From positions 806,001 to 870,000 of the forward strand of contig NZ_JADBEF010000001.1 in the NCBI RefSeq assembly GCF_014873535.1: a DNA stretch of 64,000 nucleotides, written 5' to 3'. The DNA comes from Nonomuraea africana. Its GTDB lineage: Bacteria > Actinomycetota > Actinomycetes > Streptosporangiales > Streptosporangiaceae. The position numbers were made by a program, and so were the translations under genes. Positions 35,761-60,008 of the stretch are shown here, piece by piece; positions within the stretch are counted from its first letter, which is position 1, and every line of letters begins with the position of its first letter. The notes under the pieces were generated by a model, which worked only from the letters and a program-made list of their open reading frames with translations, searched no databases and was not told where the DNA came from.

Positions 35761-37514
35761 GTGCCACGAGGAGAGCGCCGATGGCGACGACCGAGGACCG
35801 CGAGCTGCTGCCCACCGCGACCGGGGCCCAGACCTGGGCGGCGGTGCGCGAGCTGGCCCGCCCCCACCGGCTGACGGCCCTCGGCGGCTTCGCCGTGCTG
35901 GTCGCGGCGACGGCGGTCGGCCTGCTGACCGCCCCCGTGCTGGGCCACATCATCGACCTGGTCAGCCAGGGACGTCCGGCCTCCGCGATCACCACCCCGG
36001 TCGTCTGGCTCGCGGCGATCGCGGTCGGGCACGGCGTGGCGACCGCGATCGGCGTCTCCCTGATCGCCAGGCTCGGCGAGGGCATGCTGGCCACGCTGCG
36101 TGAACGCTTCGTGGACACCGCCCTGCGGCTGCCCCTCGACCAGCTGGAGCGCGCCGGCTCCGGCGACCTGACCTCCCGCGTCACCGGCGACGTCTCGGTG
36201 ATCACCAACGCGGTCCGCGACGCGCTCCCCGCGCTGGCCCGCTCGGTGCTGACGATCGGGCTCACGCTGGTCGGCCTGGCCGTCCTCGACTGGAGGTTCC
36301 TGCTGGTCGCGCTGCTGGCCGCGCCGATCCAGATCCACACGCTGCGCTGGTACGCGGGCCGCGCCGTCCCGCTGTACGCCGCGCAGCGCGTCGCCGTCGG
36401 CGCCCAGCAGCAGCAACTGCTCGGCACGGTCGGCGGCGCGTCCACCGTGCGGGCGTTCGGGCTCGCCGACCGGCACGTGGAGCTGGTCGCGACCAGGTCC
36501 TCGGCGGCGGTGGACCTCGTGCTGCGCGGCGCCAGGCTGGTGACCAGGTTCTACGCCCGGCTCAACCTCGCCGAGTTCGTCGGGCTGTCCGCGGTGCTGG
36601 TGACGGGTTTCCTGCTGGTGCGCGGCGGCTGGGTGAGCATCGGCACGGCAGGCGCCGCCGCCCTCTACTTCCACAGCCTGTTCACCCCGATCAACGTCGC
36701 TCTCGGGCTGGCCGACGACGCCCAGGCGGCGGGCGCGGGCCTGGCGAGGCTGGTCGGGGTGGTCGGCGCCGCGGCCGAGCCCGCTCCCGCGCTCGCCTCG
36801 GGGGCGGCCGCCGAGGTCGGCGTCCGTGGTGTCGGCTACTCCTACCGGAGCGGCCATCCCGTGCTGCGCGAGGTGGACCTCGACCTCGCGGCGAAGGAGA
36901 CGGTCGCCCTGGTCGGCGCCAGCGGCGCGGGCAAGACCACGCTGGCCAAGCTCATCGCGGGCATCCACCGGCCGAGCAGCGGCTCGATCACCGTGGACGG
37001 CCCCGGCCGCTCGGTCGCCCTGGTCACGCAGGAGGTGCACGTGTTCGCCGGCCCGCTCGCCGACGACCTCAGACTGGCCAGGCCCGGCGCGAGCGACGAC
37101 GAGCTGGCCGAGGCCCTCGAGCTGGTGGGGGCGCTGGCCTGGGCGCGGGCGCTGCCCGACGGGCTCGACACCGTCGTCGGCGAGAGCGGGCACCGGCTCA
37201 CCGCCGCGCAGGCCCAGCAGCTGGCCCTGGCCCGGCTGGTGCTGGCAGATCCGCCCGTGGTCGTCCTGGACGAGGCCACGGCTGAGGCGGGCAGCGCGGG
37301 GGCGAGGGCGCTGGAGGCGTCGGCGGCCGCCGCGATCGAGGGCAGGACCGCGCTCGTCGTCGCACACCGCCTCACCCAAGCGGCCTCGGCCGACCGCGTC
37401 GTGCTGCTCGACGAGGGACGGGTCGCCGAGACCGGCACGCACGACGAGCTCGTACGTGCCGGCGGGCGCTACGCGGCACTGTGGGCGGCCTGGTCGGGCC
37501 ACCGCACGCCGTAG
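35757..37514 (+). CDS. ABC exporter half-transporter with active Walker motifs (siderophore export partner)
   Basis: A 585-residue half-transporter, six helices (about residues 40-300) plus an ATPase domain. Walker A (GASGAGKTT near residue 383), Q-loop (VALVTQEVHVF), Walker B with catalytic Glu (VVVLDEAT) and switch His (VVAHRLT) are intact, but the signature is LTAAQ instead of LSGGQ and the D-loop is altered. It complements the preceding protein exactly: together they form one working and one dead ATP site, the pattern of heterodimeric exporters. Position beside the NRPS and the iron box suggests it exports the finished siderophore. Its stop is three bases from the convergent mbtH stop. 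Confidence 0.9.
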   Translation: MSATRRAPMATTEDRELLPTATGAQTWAAVRELARPHRLTALGGFAVLVAATAVGLLTAPVLGHIIDLVSQGRPASAITTPVVWLAAIAVGHGVATAIGVSLIARLGEGMLATLRERFVDTALRLPLDQLERAGSGDLTSRVTGDVSVITNAVRDALPALARSVLTIGLTLVGLAVLDWRFLLVALLAAPIQIHTLRWYAGRAVPLYAAQRVAVGAQQQQLLGTVGGASTVRAFGLADRHVELVATRSSAAVDLVLRGARLVTRFYARLNLAEFVGLSAVLVTGFLLVRGGWVSIGTAGAAALYFHSLFTPINVALGLADDAQAAGAGLARLVGVVGAAAEPAPALASGAAAEVGVRGVGYSYRSGHPVLREVDLDLAAKETVALVGASGAGKTTLAKLIAGIHRPSSGSITVDGPGRSVALVTQEVHVFAGPLADDLRLARPGASDDELAEALELVGALAWARALPDGLDTVVGESGHRLTAAQAQQLALARLVLADPPVVVLDEATAEAGSAGARALEASAAAAIEGRTALVVAHRLTQAASADRVVLLDEGRVAETGTHDELVRAGGRYAALWAAWSGHRTP

Positions 37515-37517
37515 GAG

Positions 37518-37733
37518 TCAGTCGGTTCCCATGGCCTCGACGAGGCTGCGGGGCCGCAGGTCGGTCCAGTTCCGCTCGACGTACTCGAGGCAGGCATCGC
37601 GGGCGTCCTCCCCGAACACCACCTCCCATCCGGCGGGCACCTCGGCGAAGGACGGCCAGAGCGAGTGCTGGCCCTCGTCGTTGACCAGCACCAGAAAGCG
37701 GCCCTCAGGGTCCTCGAACGGGTTGGTGCTCAT
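37518..37733 (-). CDS. mbtH: MbtH-family NRPS chaperone
   Basis: A 71-residue protein of full family length. [24 protein letters not shown] and [10 protein letters not shown], then [14 protein letters not shown], contain the conserved Trp residues that clamp onto an adenylation domain. MbtH proteins are needed for folding and activity of many A domains. It is the last gene of the minus-strand operon, 92 bp after the NRPS, with AAGGAG before the ATG. Confidence 0.96.
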   Translation of the reverse strand: MSTNPFEDPEGRFLVLVNDEGQHSLWPSFAEVPAGWEVVFGEDARDACLEYVERNWTDLRPRSLVEAMGTD

Positions 37734-37825
37734 GTGTCGCTCCTTGTCATGGGCGTCAGGGTCGTCTCGGTCGTCAGAGTGATCTCGGTGCCAGTGGGTC
37801 TGGATCGTCAGGATGGTCTTGGGTG

Positions 37826-53554
<15,729 letters not shown>

Positions 53555-53573
53555 CAGGCAGCCTTTCGGTGGG

Positions 53574-54584
53574 TCACTTCTTGAGCAGCGGGACGATCTG
53601 GTCGATGGCGTAAGGGATGCTGAGCACGGTGTTGAACGACAGCGCCGCGCCGATCGGCGGATCCTGGTAGGTCAGGAAGAGGTCGCGCCCCTCCTTGGCG
53701 ACCTTCAGCTGCTTGTAGACGCTGTCGTTCCTGATGCGCTCCCACGGCTCCTTGCCGGTGGTGAGCCAGACGAGGCGGTCGACCTCGAGCAGGTCCATGC
53801 GCTCGGAGCCGAACTCGACACCGTTGAGCTTGCCGGCCTCCTTGGTGATCTTCTCGGGGACGGTGAAGCCCAGCTCGGCCAGGAACGCCGACTTGGGGTC
53901 GCCCTGCTGGAAGGCGAAGTACTGGCCGGCCTTGAAGCTGTCGGCGGCGACCGCGGTCAGCCCCTTCCACTGCGGGTTGGCCGCGCGGGCCTGGGCGAAC
54001 CTGTCCTTGATGCCGGCGATGAGCCGCTGCGCCTTGGGCTCCTCACCCAGCGCGCGGCCGGCCAGCAGCGTCATCTCCTGCCACGGCGCGGCGTAGGGGT
54101 CGTAGCCCTTCGGCTGTGCCACCACGGGGGCGATCTTGGAGAGCTGGTCGTAGTGCTCCTTCTGGATGCCCGAGTACATCGCGAAGATCAGGTCGGGCTT
54201 GAGCGCGAGGAGCTTCTCCATCTTGACGCCGTCCTCGCGCAGGCCGAGCACGGTCGGCTGGGCGCCGCCCCACACGCTCGTGGCCCACGGCCAGTCGGTG
54301 AACGGGGTGCGCTGGAACCAGTCGACCACGCCGATCGGCTTGAACCCGAGCGCCAGGACGGGCTCGTGGTCGCTGAGGCCGATGGTGACGATACGCTCGG
54401 GCCGCTTGGCGATCTCGGTCGTGCCGTACAGGTGGTCGACCTTCACCGGGAAGGCCGCGCCCGAGGCGGTGGCGGTCGCCGTGCCGGCGGGTGCCGCGGC
54501 GGTGTCGGCGGGGGTCGGGCCGCCGCAGGCCGCGACGACGGCAAGCGCCAGGACGGCGAGCACCATCGAGAGTCGTTTGGACAT
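53574..54584 (-). CDS. ferri-siderophore-binding lipoprotein (FepB/CchF-like)
   Basis: A 336-residue periplasmic-type binding protein of the class III (FhuD/FepB) fold. The signal peptide [20 protein letters not shown] ends in a lipobox (VAAC), followed by a Thr/Ala-rich linker. [20 protein letters not shown] and [16 protein letters not shown] are family signatures, with a long central helix. It would capture the iron-loaded siderophore and hand it to the FecCD permeases encoded on the other strand. It is the first gene of the SBP-NRPS-mbtH operon and lies just downstream of an iron box. Confidence 0.92.
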   Translation of the reverse strand: MSKRLSMVLAVLALAVVAACGGPTPADTAAAPAGTATATASGAAFPVKVDHLYGTTEIAKRPERIVTIGLSDHEPVLALGFKPIGVVDWFQRTPFTDWPWATSVWGGAQPTVLGLREDGVKMEKLLALKPDLIFAMYSGIQKEHYDQLSKIAPVVAQPKGYDPYAAPWQEMTLLAGRALGEEPKAQRLIAGIKDRFAQARAANPQWKGLTAVAADSFKAGQYFAFQQGDPKSAFLAELGFTVPEKITKEAGKLNGVEFGSERMDLLEVDRLVWLTTGKEPWERIRNDSVYKQLKVAKEGRDLFLTYQDPPIGAALSFNTVLSIPYAIDQIVPLLKK

Positions 54585-54609
54585 GGTTCCCTCTTCTTGA
54601 TCTGAGTAC

Positions 54610-54628
54610 TAAGGTAAGCCTTACCTAT
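54610..54628 (-). promoter_or_regulatory. iron box before the binding protein-NRPS operon
   Basis: TAAGGTAAGCCTTACCTAT matches 14 of 19 consensus positions and contains a perfect 15-bp palindrome (54612-54626). It lies 25 bp upstream of the binding-protein ATG and is expected to control the 16-kb SBP-NRPS-mbtH transcript. Confidence 0.85.
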
Positions 54629-54666
54629 CTTGACCCCCGTGAAAAGCCTTGTATGTCGGGCTTTAG

Positions 54667-54685
54667 TGAGGTATGCCTTACCTAA
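54667..54685 (+). promoter_or_regulatory. iron box touching the start codon of the first FecCD permease
   Basis: TGAGGTATGCCTTACCTAA matches 14 of 19 consensus positions. Its last base is the A of the ATG at 54685. There is no ribosome site between box and start, so the mRNA may be leaderless. Confidence 0.78.
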
Positions 54686-55674
54686 TGAAGAGGCTGATCG
54701 TGGGCAGCGCCGCCGTCCTGGCCGTGCTCTGCCTGCTGTCGCTGGCGATCGGCAGCCGGGCGATCCCGCTCGAACAGGTCGTACGGGCTCTCGCCGACCC
54801 GGCCGGTGTGGACCCCGAGACGGCCGCCATCGTCGGCGGCACGCGGCTGGTCCGCACGCTGGTCGCCGTGCTCACCGGGGCGGCGCTCGGCCTGGCGGGA
54901 GCGGTCATGCAGGGGCTGACCCGCAACCCGCTGGCCGATCCGGGGCTGCTCGGCGTCAGCGCGGGCGCCGCGTTCGGCATCGTCGTGGCCGCGGGCGTGC
55001 TGGGCGTGAGCGGGCTGCTGCCGTCGATCTGGTTCGCCTTCGGCGGGGCCGCGGTCGCCGCCGTGGTGGTCTACCTGCTGGGCAGCAGGGGCAGGGGCGG
55101 CGCCTCGCCGGTCAAGCTGGCGGTGGCCGGCATCGCGGTCACCTACCTGCTCGACTCGCTGACCGGCGGCATCGCGCTGACCGACCCCGAGGCGCTGGAC
55201 CGCTACCGGTACTGGTCGGCGGGCTCGCTCACCGGGCACGACGCCGGCACGCTGCTGGTCGTCGCGCCGTTCCTGGCCGCGGGCGCCCTCCTGGCGCTGA
55301 GCACCGCGCCCGCGCTCAACAGCCTCTCGCTCGGCGACGACGTCGCCGCCGCGCTCGGGCGCAGGCTCGCCCTCGTACGGCTGCGCGGCGCGCTGGCGGT
55401 CACGCTGCTCACCGGCGCGGCCGTGGCGGTCACCGGCCCGATCGTCTTCGTCGGCCTGGTCGTGCCGCACCTGGTCAGGACGGTCACCGGGCCCGATCAT
55501 CGCTGGCTGCTGCCGTCCTCGGCGCTGGTCGCCCCCTGCCTGCTGCTTGCGGCCGACATCCTGGGCCGCGTCGTCGTGCGGCCGACCGAGCTCGACGTGA
55601 GCCTGGTCGCCGCCTTCCTCGGCGCGCCCTTCTTCATCGCCCTCGTCCGCCGCCGCAGGCTCGCGGAGCTGTGA
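54685..55674 (+). CDS. FecCD-family iron-siderophore permease
   Basis: A 329-residue inner-membrane permease with nine or ten hydrophobic helices. RNPLADPGLLGVSAGAAFGI near residue 77 and PIVFVGLVVPHLVR near residue 251 are the family signatures (the latter contacts the ATPase). ATG at 54685 was chosen; an ATG at 54673 lies inside the iron box. It pairs with the second permease four bases downstream to form the import channel for the ferri-siderophore. Confidence 0.93.
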   Translation: MKRLIVGSAAVLAVLCLLSLAIGSRAIPLEQVVRALADPAGVDPETAAIVGGTRLVRTLVAVLTGAALGLAGAVMQGLTRNPLADPGLLGVSAGAAFGIVVAAGVLGVSGLLPSIWFAFGGAAVAAVVVYLLGSRGRGGASPVKLAVAGIAVTYLLDSLTGGIALTDPEALDRYRYWSAGSLTGHDAGTLLVVAPFLAAGALLALSTAPALNSLSLGDDVAAALGRRLALVRLRGALAVTLLTGAAVAVTGPIVFVGLVVPHLVRTVTGPDHRWLLPSSALVAPCLLLAADILGRVVVRPTELDVSLVAAFLGAPFFIALVRRRRLAEL

Positions 55675-55677
55675 CCC

Positions 55678-56739
55678 GTGCTCGAACTCTCCCGAGGGCG
55701 CCTGCTCTTCCGCCTGACCAGACCGCCCGTCTCCGGCGTGCTGCGGTTGCGCCTGGCGGCGGTCTGGCTGGGCGCCGCCCTCGCCGCGCTGCTCGCCCTC
55801 TGCCTGACCGTCGCTCTCGGCTCGGGCGACTACGCCCTCTCGCCCCGAGGTCTGCTGAACGCGCTGCTGGGCGAGGGCGAGCGGGCCGACCTGTTCGTCG
55901 TCTGGGAGCTGCGCCTGCCCAGGGCGACGGTGGCCCTGCTGGCGGGCGCCGCCTTCGGCCTGTCGGGAGCGATCTTCCAGGCCGTCACCCGCAATCCGCT
56001 GGCCAGTCCCGACCTGCTCGGCATCACCCAGGGCGCCGGCGCCGCCGTGGCCGCGGGGGTGGTGCTCGGCACGGGCGCGGGGCTGGGCCTGCAGACGCTC
56101 GGGCTGGCGGGCGCGCTGGCGTCCGGGCTGGCGATCTACCTGCTGGCCTGGAAACGCGGCACCACGGGCTACCGCATCGTGCTGGTGGGCATCGGCGTCA
56201 GCTGGATGTGCGTCAGCCTCACCTCCTACCTGCTGAGCAGGGCCGAGATCCACCAGGCGCAGCGGGTCCTCGGCTGGCTGGTGGGCAACCTCAACGACAG
56301 GGGATGGGCGCACGCGGGGCCGCCGGCGCTCGCGCTGGCCGTGCTGCTGCCGGCCGTCCTGCTGCTCGGACGGCTGCAGCGGACGCTGCGGCTCGGCGAC
56401 GAGGTCGCGGGCGGGCTGGGCACGCCCGTGCAGCGCACCCGCCTCGCGCTGCTGTTGTGCGGGGCCGCGCTCGCCGCCTTCGCCACCGCGGCCGCGGGGC
56501 CCGTCCTGTTCGTCGCGTTGGCCGCGCCCCAGATCGCGCAGCGGCTGGCCCGCGCCGGCACGCCGCCCGTCACCGCCGCCGCCCTGACCGGCTCGGTGAT
56601 CGTGCTGGTGGGCGACCTGATCAGCCAGCGGTTGCTGGCCGACTCCGTCCTGCCCGTCGGGGTCGTGACAGGCGTCCTCGGGGCGCCGTTCCTGCTGTGG
56701 CAACTGGCCCGCGCCAACAGGACGGGCACGGGAGGGTGA
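55678..56739 (+). CDS. FecCD-family iron-siderophore permease, second subunit
   Basis: A 353-residue membrane protein, slightly longer at the N-terminus than its partner. RNPLASPDLLGITQGAGAAV near residue 105 and GPVLFVALAAPQIAQRLAR near residue 274 are the FecCD marks. The GTG start lies three bases after the previous stop. Together with the first permease it forms a heterodimeric importer. Confidence 0.93.
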   Translation: MLELSRGRLLFRLTRPPVSGVLRLRLAAVWLGAALAALLALCLTVALGSGDYALSPRGLLNALLGEGERADLFVVWELRLPRATVALLAGAAFGLSGAIFQAVTRNPLASPDLLGITQGAGAAVAAGVVLGTGAGLGLQTLGLAGALASGLAIYLLAWKRGTTGYRIVLVGIGVSWMCVSLTSYLLSRAEIHQAQRVLGWLVGNLNDRGWAHAGPPALALAVLLPAVLLLGRLQRTLRLGDEVAGGLGTPVQRTRLALLLCGAALAAFATAAAGPVLFVALAAPQIAQRLARAGTPPVTAAALTGSVIVLVGDLISQRLLADSVLPVGVVTGVLGAPFLLWQLARANRTGTGG

Positions 56740-56744
56740 AAGAC

Positions 56745-57578
56745 GTGACCAATCCGTCGCTGACGGCCACCAGGCTGCGGCTGGCCTACGACGACCGCGT
56801 CGTCGTCGACGGCCTCGACCTGGCCGTGCCGCCGGGCAGGATCAGCGTCATCATCGGCGCCAACGCCTGCGGCAAGTCGACCCTGCTGCGGGCGCTGGCC
56901 AGGCTGCTGTCCCCGTGCGGCGGCGCGGTGCACCTCGACGGCCGGTCCATCCACGCGATGCCGACCCGCCAGGTCGCCCAGCGGCTCGGCATCCTGCCCC
57001 AGTCGCCCGTGGCGCCCGAGGGCCTGACGGTCAGCGACCTGGTGGGGCAGGGCAGGTCTCCGCACCAGACGTGGTGGCGGCAGTGGTCGTCGGCCGACCA
57101 GGAGGCGGTGACCGCGGCGCTGGTCGCCACCGGGATGCTCGAACACGCCGGCAGGCCGCTCGACCAGCTGTCGGGCGGGCAGCGCCAGAGGGCGTGGATC
57201 GCCATGGCGGTCGCCCAGAACACCCCCGTGCTCCTGCTGGACGAGCCGACCACCTTTCTCGACCTCGCGCACCAGATCGACGTCCTCGACCTCGTCGTCG
57301 ACCTCAACAGGCGGCAGGGGCGGACGGTCGTCATGGTCCTGCACGACCTCAACCAGGCCTGCCGCTACGCCGACCAGGTGATCGTGATGAAGGCGGGCCG
57401 CGTCGTGGCGGAGGGGCCGCCACGCGAGGTGATCGACGCGGCGCTGGTCGAGGAGGTCTTCGGCCTGCGCTGCGTGGTGACGGCCGATCCGGTCAGCGCG
57501 ACCCCGCTGGTCATCCCGATCGGCCGCCACCACGTCGGCCAGGTCAGCGAGCGCGCGCGTACGAGCGGTTCAGGCTGA
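56745..57578 (+). CDS. iron-siderophore ABC transporter ATPase (FepC-like)
   Basis: A 277-residue cytoplasmic ATPase. Walker A is GANACGKST near residue 36, the signature is LSGGQRQRAWIAMAVAQ near 143 and Walker B is VLLLDEPTTFLDLAHQ near 163, followed by the switch His in VLHDLNQA. The GTG at 56745 lies eight bases after GGAGGG; a GTG at 56736 overlapping the permease stop is the alternative. Its 3' end overlaps the convergent monooxygenase gene by 35 bp. Confidence 0.94.
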   Translation: MTNPSLTATRLRLAYDDRVVVDGLDLAVPPGRISVIIGANACGKSTLLRALARLLSPCGGAVHLDGRSIHAMPTRQVAQRLGILPQSPVAPEGLTVSDLVGQGRSPHQTWWRQWSSADQEAVTAALVATGMLEHAGRPLDQLSGGQRQRAWIAMAVAQNTPVLLLDEPTTFLDLAHQIDVLDLVVDLNRRQGRTVVMVLHDLNQACRYADQVIVMKAGRVVAEGPPREVIDAALVEEVFGLRCVVTADPVSATPLVIPIGRHHVGQVSERARTSGSG

Positions 57579-58818
57579 TCGAGGCGGCGATCTCGCCCGC
57601 CCTGAGCGCGGTGTTCGACAGCAGCGTGGAGGTGAGGCCGTGGGTGCGCTCGGTGGCGCCCTGCACGTAGATGCCGCAGCGCATCTCCGCCCTGGTGGCC
57701 ACGCGGTAGTCGCGCCCGATGCGCGGGCCGCCGCCGGGCAGCAGCTCGCAGTACTCGCCGGCCGCGCCCAGCAGGGTCAGCGGGTCGCCCGAGCGGTAGC
57801 CCGTGGCGTAGACGACGGCGTCGGCGTCCAGCACGGTGCGCTCTCCCGTGGGCAGGAACTCCACGGTGACCCTGGGACCGGCCTTCGGCCCGCGGCGGGC
57901 CACCTCGACCACGCGGGAGGCGTTCAAGATGCGCAGCCGCTCGGTCCCGCGCACCTTCTCCTGGTAGTGGCGCCGGTAGAGCTCGTCGATGAGCTCGAGG
58001 TCCACCACCGAGTAGTTGGTCGAGGCGTGGTAGTCGAGCAGCATCCTCTTCACCTCCTCAGGAGCGGTGTAGAAGTGGTCGACGGCCTCGGGGTCGAAGA
58101 TGCGGTTGGCGAAGGAGCTGTCGTCGGCGGGGGTGTAGCCGTACTTGGCGAAGACGGCGCAGACCTCGGCCTCGGGGAAGGCGCCGTGCAGGTGGTCGGT
58201 GACCTCGGCGGCGCTCTGCCCCGCGCCCACCACGACCACGCGCCGGGGGTCGCGCAGCCCGGGGAGGCGGTCGAGCAGCTCCTCGCTGTGCCAGACGCGC
58301 TCGTCGCTCACCACGCCGGGCGGGAGCACGGGCTCGAGGCCAGCGGCGATCACGAGGTTCCTGGTGCGCCTGGTCGTCAGCTCGTCGGCGCAGCCGCCCT
58401 GCCGTACCACGACGTCGAGGTGGTCCACCACGCCGTCGACGGTCACGGGCGTGACCGCCACCACCTCGGACCGGTACTCGACCTGGTCGGCGAAGGGGGC
58501 CGCGGCCCATTCGAGGTAGTCGTGGAATTCCAGGCGCGAGGGGAACATCGTCTTGTGGTTGATGAAGTCGGCCAACCGCCCCTTGTCGCGCAGGTAGCTC
58601 AGGAAGCCGAACTCGCTGGCCGGGTTGCGCATGGTGACCAGGTCCTTCAGGAAGGAGACCTGCATCGTGGTGCCGTCGAGGAGCATGCCGCGGTGCCAGC
58701 CGAACGTCGCCTGCTTCTCGAAGAACACCGCGTCAACCGGTCCGTTCTCCTTTAACGCGATCGCCAGCGCGAGGTTGGAAGGGCCGAAGCCGATGCCGAT
58801 CAGGTCGTGAACCCGCAT
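57544..58818 (-). CDS. L-ornithine N5-monooxygenase
   Basis: A 424-residue flavin monooxygenase of the SidA/PvdA/CchB family, which hydroxylates the side-chain nitrogen of ornithine, the first step of hydroxamate siderophore synthesis. GIGFGPSNLALAIAL near residue 8 binds FAD. MQVSFLKDLVTMRNPASEFGFLSYL near residue 52 is the family substrate-side signature. VVGAGQSAAEV near residue 198 binds NADPH, and ATGYRSGDPL near 340 is the conserved D/ATGY motif. Lysine hydroxylases share these motifs, but the hydroxyornithine code in A3 favours ornithine. Its promoter region holds an iron box. It diverges from the formyltransferase. Confidence 0.93.
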   Translation of the reverse strand: MRVHDLIGIGFGPSNLALAIALKENGPVDAVFFEKQATFGWHRGMLLDGTTMQVSFLKDLVTMRNPASEFGFLSYLRDKGRLADFINHKTMFPSRLEFHDYLEWAAAPFADQVEYRSEVVAVTPVTVDGVVDHLDVVVRQGGCADELTTRRTRNLVIAAGLEPVLPPGVVSDERVWHSEELLDRLPGLRDPRRVVVVGAGQSAAEVTDHLHGAFPEAEVCAVFAKYGYTPADDSSFANRIFDPEAVDHFYTAPEEVKRMLLDYHASTNYSVVDLELIDELYRRHYQEKVRGTERLRILNASRVVEVARRGPKAGPRVTVEFLPTGERTVLDADAVVYATGYRSGDPLTLLGAAGEYCELLPGGGPRIGRDYRVATRAEMRCGIYVQGATERTHGLTSTLLSNTALRAGEIAASISLNRSYARAR

Positions 58819-58834
58819 TGATGACCTTTCGAGG

Positions 58835-58853
58835 TTAGGTTAGCCTGGCCTAA
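58835..58853. promoter_or_regulatory. iron box between monooxygenase and formyltransferase genes
   Basis: TTAGGTTAGCCTGGCCTAA matches 16 of 19 consensus positions. A further half-site AGCCTAACC lies at 58862-58870. It sits 17 bp before the monooxygenase start and 47 bp before the formyltransferase start and could serve both. Confidence 0.85.
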
Positions 58854-58899
58854 TTAAGGGGAGCCTAACCCGTTCCGATCCCCCCTACAAGGAGACGCC

Positions 58900-59847
58900 A
58901 TGCGGATCGTGATGTTCGGCTACCAGACCTGGGGGCACCGCACGCTGAGCGCGCTGCTCGACTCGGGCCACGAGGTCGTCCTGGTCGTGACACATCCCAG
59001 GAGCGAGCACGTCTACGAGCGGATCTGGAACGACTCGGTGGCCGACCTGGCCGCGGCGCACGGCGTGCCCGTGCTGCTGCGCAACCGTCCCGACGACGAG
59101 GAGCTCATGGTCAGGCTGAAGGAGGCCGACCCCGACCTCATCGTCGCCAACAACTGGCGCACCTGGATCCCGCCGGAGATCTTCACCCTGCCCCGCCACG
59201 GCACCCTCAACGTGCACGACTCGCTGCTGCCGGCCTACGCGGGCTTCTCCCCGCTGATCTGGGCGCTCATCAACGGCGAGAAGGAGGTGGGCGTCACTGC
59301 CCACATGATGGACGAGGACCTCGACGCCGGAGACATCGTGCTGCAGCGCGCGGTGCCCGTGGGCCCCGAGGACACCGCCACCGACCTGTTCCACCGCACC
59401 GTCGACCTGATCGCCCCCATCGTCACCGAGTCGCTGGCCCTCATCGCCTCCGGACGCACCGACTGGACGCCCCAGGACAGGTCGAGGGCCAGCTTCTTCC
59501 ACAAGCGCGCGATCGAGGACAGCGAGATCGACTGGACCTGGCCCGCCGAGGACATCGCCAGGCTGGTGCGCGCGCAGTCCGACCCGTATCCGAACGCCTT
59601 CACCCACTACAACGGCGCCCGCCTGCGGGTGCTGAAGGCCTCGGTCTCCACCGGCAGGTACGGCGGCACGCCGGGCCGCGTCTTCATCCGCGAGGGCGAC
59701 GGCGTCGTCATCGTCGCGGGCGCCGAGGCCCGCAAGGGGCGCAGCCACGGCCTGGTGATCGAGCGCGTCCGCACCGAGGACGGCGCCGACCTGCCCGCCA
59801 CCGAGGTCTTCCGCACGATGGGCGGCTACCTCAGCCGCCGGCCCTGA
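58900..59847 (+). CDS. N5-hydroxyornithine formyltransferase (CchA-like)
   Basis: A 315-residue protein of the methionyl-tRNA formyltransferase fold, which transfers a formyl group from 10-formyl-tetrahydrofolate. NVHDSLLPAYAG near residues 104-115 holds the catalytic Asn and His (N104, H106), and D142 in DEDLDAGDI is the third catalytic residue. A C-terminal subdomain follows from about residue 205. In coelichelin-type pathways this enzyme formylates N5-hydroxyornithine, and its presence with the monooxygenase fits that role. AAGGAG precedes the ATG. A 10-bp terminator hairpin follows at 59891. Confidence 0.92.
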   Translation: MRIVMFGYQTWGHRTLSALLDSGHEVVLVVTHPRSEHVYERIWNDSVADLAAAHGVPVLLRNRPDDEELMVRLKEADPDLIVANNWRTWIPPEIFTLPRHGTLNVHDSLLPAYAGFSPLIWALINGEKEVGVTAHMMDEDLDAGDIVLQRAVPVGPEDTATDLFHRTVDLIAPIVTESLALIASGRTDWTPQDRSRASFFHKRAIEDSEIDWTWPAEDIARLVRAQSDPYPNAFTHYNGARLRVLKASVSTGRYGGTPGRVFIREGDGVVIVAGAEARKGRSHGLVIERVRTEDGADLPATEVFRTMGGYLSRRP

Positions 59848-59878
59848 CCGACGCCCCTTCGCGGCCGGGGAGAGATTG

Positions 59879-59892
59879 TCGAAGCGCTTCGC
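59879..59892. promoter_or_regulatory. LacI-family operator, upstream copy
   Basis: TCGAAGCGCTTCGC contains the 12-bp perfect palindrome CGAAGCGCTTCG (59880-59891). An identical core occurs exactly 100 bp downstream. The form with central CG is typical of LacI/CcpA-class operators. Confidence 0.75.
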
Positions 59893-59914
59893 GTCCGGGT
59901 CTTGACCCGGACGC
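59891..59914 (+). terminator. hairpin after the formyltransferase gene
   Basis: GCGTCCGGGT and ACCCGGACGC form a perfect 10-bp stem around a cttg loop, 43 bp after the formyltransferase stop. It separates the siderophore genes from the sugar genes and touches the upstream LacI operator. Confidence 0.7.
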
Positions 59915-59978
59915 GCACCAGCGGGCACGCTCAGATCACCCCATCCCGGTAACAACCCCGAAATATCTGGATCGGTTA

Positions 59979-59992
59979 TCGAAGCGCTTCGA
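59979..59992. promoter_or_regulatory. LacI-family operator, downstream copy
   Basis: TCGAAGCGCTTCGA is a perfect 14-bp palindrome only 16 bp before the GH3 start, where bound repressor would block transcription or initiation. Confidence 0.82.
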
Positions 59993-60008
59993 CAGGCGGA
60001 CCCCCCAC

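Noticed and set aside
37734..37825. Gap between NRPS and mbtH considered as a small gene or terminator
   Set aside because: It holds only imperfect gtcgtcagg-like repeats, no ribosome-site-led frame and no clear hairpin.
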